Shown here piece after piece: positions 24,727 to 33,400 of a stretch of DNA of 64,000 bases. Each line of letters starts with the position of its first letter. Within the stretch, counting starts at the first letter, position 1. The DNA is from Selenomonadaceae bacterium (GTDB taxonomy: Bacteria > Bacillota > Negativicutes > Selenomonadales > Selenomonadaceae), in the NCBI GenBank assembly GCA_017535925.1, contig JAFXTD010000020.1, forward strand, positions 20,930 through 84,929, read 5' to 3'. A program made the translations under genes and the position numbers. The notes under the pieces were generated by a model. It was not told the DNA's origin. It was given only the letters and a program-made list of their open reading frames with translations, and searched no databases.

Positions 24727-25596
24727 TTACTTTTTCAAGCCGACATGAGTAATCAAATCGTGATAATAAGGTTCGCTGACTGCAAGTCCTTCGGGTTGGT
24801 CGATATTCGCGGGCAGAAGCGTGCTGTCTTTGGGCACCGCCACCCAAAAGACAACGTCCGCGCCCTTTGAAGTCAAAATCGAGGCACGAGCCGCGCTGTC
24901 AATGTTGACAAGCTCAATATTTTTTCCGATTCGCTTTGAAACTTCAGATAAAACAGCGGTTGAGAAGCCTGCGGGGGTTCCGTCAGCCAAAACCAAATCG
25001 AAAGGCGGCAAATCGCCCGTGACGGCAACTTTAATCGTGTCCGCGCCGTCGATGTGAGTTATCGAGACAGCAGGAGGTTCTTCGCCTTCTTTTAAGTCGG
25101 TGATGTATTGTTTCAAGAGTTTTGCAAGCGTTCCGTCAGCAGTCATCGCCTTAATCGCCTTGTTGAGGTCGTTTTTCAGCAAGGTATCACCTTTACGCAG
25201 TGCAAAACAGAAAGAATCTTCGAGGCGACGTTCGCTTTGCAAAACTTCTTTGTTATCCGAGCGTTGAATCATGTAATCGGCAACATTTTGGTAAGTCGAG
25301 AGCATATCAATCTGCCCTGCTTCAAGAGCCATTTGCATATCGTTCATCTTGTCGAAGTATTTGTATTCGGCAATGATATTTGCTTTCGACGGGTGATAAC
25401 TTTTCTCCAACTTTTGCATAAGGTCGTTATATTCCACTTCGCTGGCGTTCAAGTGAGAAATTACGCCGATTGTGACTTTTTCTTTGTTTGATTCGGGCGC
25501 GGAAGTTTTTTCGCCGCCGCAGCCCGTCGCAGAAAGAGCCGTAATCAAAGCCATCAATGCTAATAAAAACCCGGCGTGTTCTAAAAATTTTTGCAT
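24727..25596 (-). CDS. Solute-binding lipoprotein (SBP_bac_3-like), orphan
   Basis: The 289-residue protein has a lipoprotein signal with cysteine in SATGCGG (about residue 26). The C-terminal half (IKVAVTGDLPPFDLVLADGTPAGFSTAVLSEV) is a typical family-3 binding-protein first lobe. The N-terminal half ends with ADGTLAKLLKQY, normally found at the end of such proteins. The order of half-domains looks duplicated or permuted. There is no permease or ATPase gene beside it. Its ATG follows directly on the TAA of the HAD gene, with the SD inside that gene's end, so it is co-translated with the two secreted HAD enzymes. Confidence 0.75.
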   Translation of the reverse strand: MQKFLEHAGFLLALMALITALSATGCGGEKTSAPESNKEKVTIGVISHLNASEVEYNDLMQKLEKSYHPSKANIIAEYKYFDKMNDMQMALEAGQIDMLSTYQNVADYMIQRSDNKEVLQSERRLEDSFCFALRKGDTLLKNDLNKAIKAMTADGTLAKLLKQYITDLKEGEEPPAVSITHIDGADTIKVAVTGDLPPFDLVLADGTPAGFSTAVLSEVSKRIGKNIELVNIDSAARASILTSKGADVVFWVAVPKDSTLLPANIDQPEGLAVSEPYYHDLITHVGLKK

Positions 25597-26655
25597 TTAC
25601 TTAGTCCTCCTGATATTGTCGCCGTAAATCGTCTTGAAGTCGTCGCGCATGGAAATTTTTATCCAGCCGTTGTTGTCGGCAAGCTTTATGGATTTATTTG
25701 CCTTGTCAATGTTGCCGAATTCGCGCTCAAGGTCGTCGCATATCACGAAAAACGCCGCAGTCCGATATTTATTGCCGCGCAGAGAAAAATTTATCATGGA
25801 ACTGTCGCCGCTTGAATTTCCGAACGCCAAAACAGGTTTTTTGCCGATTTCGCGAGCCATATTGGAAACTTTGTTCATGTTTATGTCTTTGCTGACAAAT
25901 TCGCCGCGCACAACTTTATCTTCGGGCTTCAAAGTGTAATCCATGCCGTCAATATCGCCTTGATTCGTTGCTATGTGCTTATAATCGGTGCCAATCATAT
26001 TGTCAACGGGCAAAATTTCCGCCGAAGTGCGCATATAATCTCTGTCCGCGCCGCTAACCAAGTAAATTTTAAAATCGTTCGCCTTAAGATAGGAAATTAC
26101 CTCAATCATCGGCAAATAAAATGCTTCGCCGACTTTTAAGTTGTCAAAGCCTTCGACGGGCGTGTTCAAATAATTTTTCGTGTAAGCGGCGAACTCTTCA
26201 GCCGTCATACCCGCGAAAACATTTGCATTTGATTCGCAATGCTTCCTGCGCACGTCATTTGTCATTTTGTGATTGTAAATCGCGGCTTTGACCAATTCGC
26301 CGTTTTCTCTGTCCTGCGCGGAGGCAATATAATTCGGGTCGTCAAGTGCACGATACACGAACATCATAAAATCGAAGCAAAAAGGGGCAGTTTCGCAAGC
26401 AATCGTTCCGTCAACGTCGAAAACCGCTATCCTGTCTTCAATCGGAATAAAATTTTTACTGCGTTTGTCGGTGACATCTTTGACGTATTCGATTAATTTT
26501 TGTTTCGGAACGGAATTTTTTGTCCAGAATTTGAAATCGGACGCCTTTTTGACCTGAATTTTTGCAATTTGCTCGCGGGGCATGGCGTCAACCGCTCCGA
26601 ACGTTCCAAAAGCGATTAAAGCGGCAGTTACAGCCGCGCAGATTTTCTTCCGCAT
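25597..26655 (-). CDS. Secreted HAD-superfamily phosphatase, copy 1
   Basis: The 352-residue protein has a signal peptide (cut near AVDA, residue 24). HAD motifs are FDVDGT (nucleophile Asp near residue 76), LVSGADRDY (motif II), a later Lys region and GNSSGDSSM (motif IV). It should be a phosphohydrolase acting outside the cytoplasm. It is a clear paralogue of the next upstream gene, sharing ASDFxxW, RAL(D/E)D, GEAFYLPM and DEFKTIYGDN-type segments. It adjoins that gene (stop and start share base 26655), and a solute-binding lipoprotein follows it, suggesting organophosphate scavenging. The substrate is unknown. Confidence 0.8.
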   Translation of the reverse strand: MRKKICAAVTAALIAFGTFGAVDAMPREQIAKIQVKKASDFKFWTKNSVPKQKLIEYVKDVTDKRSKNFIPIEDRIAVFDVDGTIACETAPFCFDFMMFVYRALDDPNYIASAQDRENGELVKAAIYNHKMTNDVRRKHCESNANVFAGMTAEEFAAYTKNYLNTPVEGFDNLKVGEAFYLPMIEVISYLKANDFKIYLVSGADRDYMRTSAEILPVDNMIGTDYKHIATNQGDIDGMDYTLKPEDKVVRGEFVSKDINMNKVSNMAREIGKKPVLAFGNSSGDSSMINFSLRGNKYRTAAFFVICDDLEREFGNIDKANKSIKLADNNGWIKISMRDDFKTIYGDNIRRTK

Positions 26656-27731
26656 TAAATATTTCTCCTTACGTTGTCACCGTAAATGGTTTTGAATTCG
26701 TCGTGCATGGAAATGGGGTTCCAGCCGCGCTTGAGAGCCAAAGCCGTATCACTTTTCGCCCGCGTCAAGTTGCCGAGTTCGCGTTCAACGTCGTCGCAGA
26801 TAACAAAGAAGCTCATCGAACGATATTTATTATTTTGCAAGGTGTATTCGAGCATGCCGCTGTCACCGCCGGAATTTCCGAAAGCAAGCACGGGTTTTTT
26901 GCCGATTTGGTTCAGAATGGAGAAGATTTTAAGCGTTTTGGCGTTATCGGTAAGCGTCTTGCCGGAAATGACGATTTTTTCTTTGAAACGGTCGAAGAAA
27001 TGGTCGTGAGGATTATCTTTACCCATATTTGTAGACGTGTAATTGAAATCGGAGCCTAAAATCCTGTCGAATTGGATAGGAATGACGCCGTTGACAAGTT
27101 CGCGGGTTGTTGAAACGCCGCAAGCCGAATCAATGTAGACTTGGAAGCCGTTGTTTGTAAGATAAGACATAATTTCGACCATCGGAAGATAAAAAGCCTC
27201 GCCGCGCTTGAGATTAGTCAAGCCGTCTTCGTTGTCGTTCATGAATTCGCGGACGTAAGCGCGATATTCTTCATCCGTCATGCCGGCATAAACCGCAGTG
27301 AGCCCTTCGAGGTGCAATTTGTCTTCTGCAGGCGTAAGTTTCTCTTTGTTGTAATATTTCGGCTTAATTTTTTTTGCCAAGTCAAGATATTTCTTCGGCG
27401 CGGTGTAATTTTTATCCTCAAGCACGCGGTGAAGGAACATTGCCTCTTGAAAATAAATCGGAGCGGTTTCGCAGTAAAAAGTTCCGTCCATGTCGAAGGT
27501 CGCGATTCTGTCTTCGGGCGGAATGTAATTCGTGCTGTAAGGATTGGTCACGTCCTCGACGAATTCGATAATTTTTTGTTTGGTCGGCGAATCCTCGTTC
27601 CAATATTGGAAATCGGACGCTTTTTCGACATGAATAGCCGCGACTTCTTCGCGAGAGGCGGCATCGGACACGCCGAACGAGCCCAGAGTGATTAAACCTG
27701 CAGCGATAGCCGCCAAAATCTTTTTCTTCAT
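26655..27731 (-). CDS. Secreted HAD-superfamily phosphatase, copy 2
   Basis: The roughly 358-residue paralogue of the gene after it has a signal peptide (MKKKILAAIAAGLITLGSFG). Its motifs are FDMDGTFYCET (motif I), IDSACGVS (motif II) and GNSGGDSGM (motif IV). ATG 27731 is chosen because AGGAGG lies at correct spacing; an upstream in-frame start falls in heptamer repeat DNA. Compared with copy 1 it has changed residues just after motif I and in motif II, so the pair may have different substrates. Confidence 0.8.
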   Translation of the reverse strand: MKKKILAAIAAGLITLGSFGVSDAASREEVAAIHVEKASDFQYWNEDSPTKQKIIEFVEDVTNPYSTNYIPPEDRIATFDMDGTFYCETAPIYFQEAMFLHRVLEDKNYTAPKKYLDLAKKIKPKYYNKEKLTPAEDKLHLEGLTAVYAGMTDEEYRAYVREFMNDNEDGLTNLKRGEAFYLPMVEIMSYLTNNGFQVYIDSACGVSTTRELVNGVIPIQFDRILGSDFNYTSTNMGKDNPHDHFFDRFKEKIVISGKTLTDNAKTLKIFSILNQIGKKPVLAFGNSGGDSGMLEYTLQNNKYRSMSFFVICDDVERELGNLTRAKSDTALALKRGWNPISMHDEFKTIYGDNVRRNI

Positions 27732-27746
27732 GATAAAACCTCCTGT

Positions 27747-27801
27747 TTTAGTGGTTAGAATTTTAATCACTGACCACTGGTCACTGACCACTGACCACTT
27801 T
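27747..27801. repeat. Heptamer array (CACTGAC type) with fold-back
   Basis: Units ACTGACC, ACTGGTC, ACTGACC and ACTGACC follow a short opposite arm (AGTGGTTAGAA). It lies directly upstream of HAD copy 2 and adds a spurious in-frame extension to it. Confidence 0.8.
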
Positions 27802-27828
27802 TATTCGCCGCGATTATAGCATATGAAC

Positions 27829-27852
27829 AAAAAAAAATCTGCCCGCAGGCAG
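27829..27852 (-). terminator. Intrinsic terminator after the CBS-ACT gene
   Basis: On the minus strand a CTGCC/GGCAG stem with a four-base loop is followed by nine T. It lies 13 bases beyond the stop at 27865. Confidence 0.8.
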
Positions 27853-27864
27853 AGGAAAAAATTT

Positions 27865-28515
27865 TTAACCGATATGAACGGTATGGATAATTTTATAGCC
27901 GCGTTCTTCGAGAATTTTTTTAACATCGTTAAAACCTTCGGGGCGGTCGTCGAGGCGCACGACAAGTTCATACCGATTATTTTTGTGGCGGCAAGTGATG
28001 AAACTGTCGATATTGATACCTTTATCCGCGAAAATTTTTGTAATATCGGCAATGACCCCGACCTTGTTATCAACTTCCAAAGTCAAACGAGTTTTGCCGC
28101 CGATAAGCCCCATAACTTTTATAAAGGTCTTTAAAATATCGGTGGCAGTGATAATTCCGACGACTGCACCGACTTCCGAGACGACGGGCAAGCCTCCGAC
28201 TTTGTTTTGATACATAATCAGAGCGGCTTCTTCGAGGGTTGCGTCTTCGTTGACGGTGATAACCTTTTCGTGCATGATGTCTTTGACGGAAATTTTATCG
28301 AGCAACGAACGAATTTCAAATTTTGATAAAGTGGTGGCGGGCGAGGGAGCCACGCGCATAATATCGCGGTCGCTGAAGTAGCCGACGAGTTTTCCGTTAT
28401 CAACGACGAGCATCCTGTGAAATTTGTGTTTCTTCATGAGCCTGTCCGCCTGTTGAATCGTCGCGTCGCTTGTCACTGATATCGGATGCTTTGTCATTCT
28501 TGATGCCACAAACAT
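27865..28515 (-). CDS. CBS-CBS-ACT regulatory protein (AcuB-like)
   Basis: The 216-residue protein has two CBS domains (about residues 1-60 and 75-130; patterns MTKHPISVTSDATIQQA and MHEKVITVNEDATLEEA) and a C-terminal ACT domain (about 140-214; LTLEVDNKVGVIADITKIFADKGINI). CBS pairs bind adenosyl ligands and ACT domains bind amino acids, so it is probably a small-molecule sensor. AcuB of Bacillus has the same layout but its role is not settled. Its start is 19 bases after the esterase gene. Confidence 0.85.
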   Translation of the reverse strand: MFVASRMTKHPISVTSDATIQQADRLMKKHKFHRMLVVDNGKLVGYFSDRDIMRVAPSPATTLSKFEIRSLLDKISVKDIMHEKVITVNEDATLEEAALIMYQNKVGGLPVVSEVGAVVGIITATDILKTFIKVMGLIGGKTRLTLEVDNKVGVIADITKIFADKGINIDSFITCRHKNNRYELVVRLDDRPEGFNDVKKILEERGYKIIHTVHIG

Positions 28516-28534
28516 TATTAAGACCTCCTTGGCG

Positions 28535-29428
28535 TTATAAATATCGGGTTAAAAATTCTGTGATAAGATCAAAAACTTCTTCCTGCAACCAATAATCATC
28601 AGCGTGATTGGCATTTGGAATTAGATAACGTTCAGCTTCGACGCCGCGATTTTTCAAGGCTTGGAATAATAAATCAGTCTGCGCGGGCGAAACGACATTA
28701 TCAGCAGTACCATGCATTAAAAGCATAGGCGCGGAATTTTTCGTGATGTAATTAATCGGATTGGCTCGTTCAGCAGAAATAGGATGCTTTAAAATTCCGC
28801 CGTCGACTCCTCCAAATGCAGGCACGCCATTAACAAACAGAGAAGTCACCGAACCTGCCGAGTTGTAGAGACTTTGAATTTCTTCGGGAAAAGTCTCTGC
28901 AATTTGTCGCAAATCTGAAATGCCGTACAAATCGACTGCCGCCAAAATTTTGCTGGAGTAATCGAGATTGTCGCCGACGTTAAAAAGTTTATCGCCGTTC
29001 GTTACCGACGCAAATGCAGTTAAATATCCGCCCGCGCTGTCGCCGATTAAAAAAATTTTTTCCGCGTCAATGTTGAGTTTCTGCGCAGACGCTTTTAAAA
29101 ATCTTATTGCGGATTTAACGTCTTCAATAGGCTGGGGAAATTTTGAATTAGGTATCGTGCGATAATTTATACTCGCCACGACGAAATTTTTTTCTGCCAA
29201 ATGCATTCTAAGTTGCGGCATACGCGCTCGATTCGATGAAATAAATCCGCCGCCCGTCACAAAGATAACTGCGGGCAATTTTTCTTGAACTTGCGGAATC
29301 AACAAATCCATTTGCAAAAGTTGATTCGGCTTTTCGAATGTCGGCACTTGCCCATAAACGACATCGGGCACGAAATGAATTTTTGCCCGTTTCAGCGTGA
29401 CATTTAATATTTTACTCTCGTAAATCAT
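28535..29428 (-). CDS. Alpha/beta-hydrolase fold esterase (BD-FAE/HSL-like)
   Basis: About 297 residues with a catalytic triad readable from sequence: TGGGF as the oxyanion hole (about residue 60), GDSAGG with the nucleophile serine (about residue 132), Asp in HGTADNVVSP and His in NANHADDYW. It has no signal peptide, so it is cytoplasmic. Related enzymes remove acetyl or feruloyl groups from sugars. ATG 29428 has SD GAGGTG at six bases and is preferred over the GTG at 29437. It lies downstream of the 349-residue gene and upstream of the CBS-ACT gene. Confidence 0.8.
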   Translation of the reverse strand: MIYESKILNVTLKRAKIHFVPDVVYGQVPTFEKPNQLLQMDLLIPQVQEKLPAVIFVTGGGFISSNRARMPQLRMHLAEKNFVVASINYRTIPNSKFPQPIEDVKSAIRFLKASAQKLNIDAEKIFLIGDSAGGYLTAFASVTNGDKLFNVGDNLDYSSKILAAVDLYGISDLRQIAETFPEEIQSLYNSAGSVTSLFVNGVPAFGGVDGGILKHPISAERANPINYITKNSAPMLLMHGTADNVVSPAQTDLLFQALKNRGVEAERYLIPNANHADDYWLQEEVFDLITEFLTRYL

Positions 29429-29447
29429 TTTAAACACCTCAAACTTT

Positions 29448-30497
29448 TTATCGGCGCGAATTTTTCTCGAAAATTTTTTTCAATTCCTCAAAGGATAAAA
29501 TCTCCAAGTGCGCCAATTTATTTCGGATTTCCCGATAAAATTCCAAGTCGTCGGCGTCGTTTTCGGCGATTAACCAACGCCGCTGATTGAACTGCCCGTA
29601 AAGCTGACCGATTTCCACTTCTTCGGGCGCGGAGTAGAAAGGCGGCGTATTTTTTATTTGCTGTTCGTATTGTCGGATAAAATTTCGGCGGAAAGTTTCG
29701 ACGAGTGGGAAAATCAATTTGAGCTGCGTCATCCAAATTGCCTGTTCAATATCGTCGGTGCTTTTGCCGGAAGTAAATTTTCCTTCCCACAAAATATCGT
29801 TAAAAAATTCTTCGGGGTCTTTAAGGAAGTCCTCACTGCGAGCGATACACGCCGCGCCGAACTCAACATCGCCTTCGGTGAGCGCACTGACCAATTCGGC
29901 AAGATATTGTTTCATCAAATGATTTTCGTTGGCAAAGTCCGCCGCCGCAAAAATATTGAAGGCAAAGCTGTCATATGCGCTGATTTTTTCGGCGTAGGAA
30001 AGAATTTCCACACCGGATTTTCCAAAGTGATAATCGCCGGCTTCCAAGAGAAAAACTCCGCCGCGTTTACCGTCAAGAAATTTTTGATAATCGGCAATGA
30101 ACGAAAACCATTTATCAATCTGCGCGGGCGAGGCGTTGCGAATCCAAATGCAGGTGCTGTTTAAGGAAATGCCTTTGCGTTTTGCAAGAAACTCCGCGTA
30201 AGCTCCTTTGTTGAACGGGCGGAAGCCGTCCTTGTCGTCACAAAATTCTTTGAGGACGTATTCTTGAGGTTCGGAAGAAATTTTTTCCGCGTCAACAACT
30301 TTGATACTCTGCGTGCCTCTTCGCAACAACTTTTCCAAAACGTCGCGCATAGATTTTTCAAAAGGTACGCGATTCGGCAAGCAAAGGACGACACTTTTGC
30401 CGCCCGATAATTTTTCGACCGCCTCGCTCAAAAATCTGCGCGGACCGTTTAAATCTTCCCACCAAATTTTTTCAAACAACTCGTCGCGATTATTCAT
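29448..30497 (-). CDS. Unknown protein coupled to a giant ATPase
   Basis: The 349-residue soluble protein matches no family I can name. The N-terminus includes GGKSVVLCLPNRVPFEKSMRDVL (about residues 31-53), which looks like a beta-strand/helix unit but is not a convincing Walker A. It continues with a WIRNASPAQIDKWF segment and ends with a helical region (FYREIRNKLAHLEILSFEELKKIFE) reminiscent of HEPN-like all-helical tails, though I see no clear RxxxxH motif. Its ATG lies inside the 3' end of the ATPase gene (8-base overlap). The tight coupling suggests an effector or adaptor for that ATPase. Confidence 0.6.
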   Translation of the reverse strand: MNNRDELFEKIWWEDLNGPRRFLSEAVEKLSGGKSVVLCLPNRVPFEKSMRDVLEKLLRRGTQSIKVVDAEKISSEPQEYVLKEFCDDKDGFRPFNKGAYAEFLAKRKGISLNSTCIWIRNASPAQIDKWFSFIADYQKFLDGKRGGVFLLEAGDYHFGKSGVEILSYAEKISAYDSFAFNIFAAADFANENHLMKQYLAELVSALTEGDVEFGAACIARSEDFLKDPEEFFNDILWEGKFTSGKSTDDIEQAIWMTQLKLIFPLVETFRRNFIRQYEQQIKNTPPFYSAPEEVEIGQLYGQFNQRRWLIAENDADDLEFYREIRNKLAHLEILSFEELKKIFEKNSRR

Positions 30498-33400
30498 GTT
30501 CAGCCTCCGCCATCAGCTTTAGCAAAGTTTCTTCGACTTCGTTTAGCGTGCCGACTATCCGCAAAATTCTTTGCCGCGAAAAAAGATATTCCGCCTTGCC
30601 CGTCTTGCGCAAGATGTTCAGCTCGCAAAGTTCCTCCATGAGCGCGCCGACTTTTTCCTCTGCGTTCGGAAGCAACGGTTCCTTAATCAATCCGAATTCG
30701 GCGGCGGCTGATAAAATTTCTCGCGGCGAATAACCTTCCAAACGATTTTGCTTGTAATAAAGATGCGCCAACAAATTCGCGATAACGAAATAATATTTGT
30801 CCTCGCCGAGCCGCAACGTGATTTCGATTTTGGTTTTTATGTCCTTCGTGAATTCGCGGTCGGCAAGAACTTTTTTTATGTGCTCCTCGCTGATTCGATA
30901 AATCGGCGTATCGGCGTCGTAGCCCGCATAGCCCGCCTCGAACAAAGCCTTGACAAGTTTTTCGCAGTAAAGCTGAATCAAACTCGGAAAGTAATTCGCC
31001 GTCTCCAAAATCGTAAGAATCAAAGAATCCTTTTCGCTTTCCGGAAAGTACAAGCCCAAATATCTTAGCGGCACTTCCAAAAGTTGACGGGCGTCCTCGA
31101 CGTTGAAAGGTTTTATCGTCAAAGATTTCAACGTGGGAAGAATGCTGTTGTTGCTGAAAGTTTTTTCGCGCTCGAAGCGAATGATATTCCTCAAGCCCGC
31201 GATAACAAATTTGAATCGGCTGCCGTCATAATCCTCCTGCTGAATCTTGGCAAGCGCGACAATCGGGGCGTAATTATTTTCCGCGCAAGAGTCGATAAAT
31301 TTATCCGCCTCGTCAAGCATGAGGAGGAAGTAGGGAATTTTCGTCGGCGCGTCACTCGACAGACGATTTCTTATGGCGCGGGTAAGTTCCTCCCAATCGT
31401 CGGTCTCGAAAGGTTCGGCGAAGAAATTTTTATCGCTAAGCTCGTGACTTGTAAGCAAAGCCGCTTCCCGATAATTTTTATCGTCAATGTCAATGAAAAT
31501 CGCCCGCTCGTTGTTGTTGCCGTCAACTTTTCGACACGCCATTTTGAGCAGAGCCGACTTGCCCAGCTGACGACCGCCGCAGACGATATTCACTCCGCCG
31601 TGATTCATGACCTCGTTGATTTCGTTTTCGCGACCGATGAACATTTCGGGCGGCAGAGGAATTCGCGGCGACCAAATGTAAGGTTGATAGCGGGCGAACG
31701 GCATTATCAGCGACATCAAAGTATCGGTGACTCTCTTCGTGCCGAGCTGCGCCGCGCAATTTTTCAACAGGAACATTATCGTTACTCTGTCGACGACCGC
31801 AAAAACTTTTGTCAAGCTCTTGTCAAGCTTAATCTCTTTTGCGAGGCGACGACGCGTCGGCAAGTCAAGCGCGTAATCCAAAAATATCAGCGTGTGTTTG
31901 GAATTGCCGAGCTCCTTGAATTTTTCGATAAGATTTTTCTCGTCGAACTTGCCGAAGAGACACGAGACATTGAAGCCGGCAATTTCCGCATCCGAGCCGA
32001 ACGCCGCTATCGGGTGACCGGATTTTTGTCCCGCGCCGAAAATCTTCACGTGGAAATTAATCGTGTTTGAAGCGGGCAAAGAAATTTTTTGAACGTCCTC
32101 GACGCTGAAGCCGAGCAACTCAAGCAAAGTTTTAATTCGGTCTTCGTTGACGGAATTTGTAATCCAACTTTTGATGAGATTGAGTTTGGCGCGAGAAATT
32201 TTATCGCGAGGCAAAATTTTCTTGCCGATTAAATTTTCCAACGAATCGCCGCTGTCTTTGACGCGATTATAACAATCGACGTACTCTTCCGCGTCCAAAA
32301 ATCTGTTAAGCGGCGTGTCTTCCGTGTCGTCGAATTTTTTGTAAAGTTCGCCGCGACTCAACTTGAAAATCAAACTTTGAGCCGCCGTAAAATTTCGCGC
32401 CGCGATTATTTTTTCAATCTCTGCAATGCTGTCGTTAAGTTCCGCCTCGTTGAAGTTGTCCGAAATTTTTTTGTAAGTTTCAATCGCCGACTGCAAATCT
32501 TTCTTGAGAACTTCGCCGCGCTTAACGGCGTTGTCTTCAATCACGTCTTCCCAATATTTTTTCACGCGGAAAAACACGCCGAAATTTTTTGTCTCCGAAG
32601 CATACTTGTAGCAGTTTTCGACGAGCTGAAGAATTTTTTCCTTTTCGCCTTCGGGCAACGTGTCAAATTGTCCGTAGCTCTGCGCAAGCTCAAGACCGCC
32701 GATAAAATTTTCGCGATAACGCGGGGCGTCTTTGGCGGCACTGGTTATGCACTTCGCCACGTCGTATTCTTTCTGCTCAATGAACGACGCGCCTTTGAAA
32801 TTTTTGAGGTAATCGTCAAGCAGTTTCGCGGAACCGAAATCGTCGCCGCCCGCCTCGAAAATCTGTTCGATACGTGCCTCTACCGTCGGCAACTTCAAAG
32901 CCGCGTGCTTTTTTATTTGTTCGGTTATGCCTTCATGCGTTCCGTCGGAAATGTTCAAGTCGAATTTCGGAAAATAATTTTCGTCGAGGACAATCTTATC
33001 GCCGCACAAAAATTCCGCGTAAAAATATTTATGTTCAAGCCTGCTGTAGGAGCCGTCAAGCCGCGCAGAAATTTCTTTGAGCGTCCGAATCAAGACGATT
33101 GAGCCCGCATCTTTCGATAAATTTTTTTGAGCCGCTTGAACGTTGTCGATAAGTTGCGAACGAATTTTTTTGTATTCGACAATGCCGCTGTCCTCGCCGC
33201 CCGCGCAGAGAATTTGAGCACAATTAACCCAAGCGCACATAATTTCTACGGCGCGCTCCATGTTTTTTGTTATGTTGTTGCGAAGACGACTTACAAGCTT
33301 GCCGGGATTTTTCTTGCCGCAAGCCTCGTCCCATTTGTCGTCGATAAATTGAGCGAGCTTTTCGTCGTCGATATTCACCCTGTCGAAGCTTGCATCCTTT

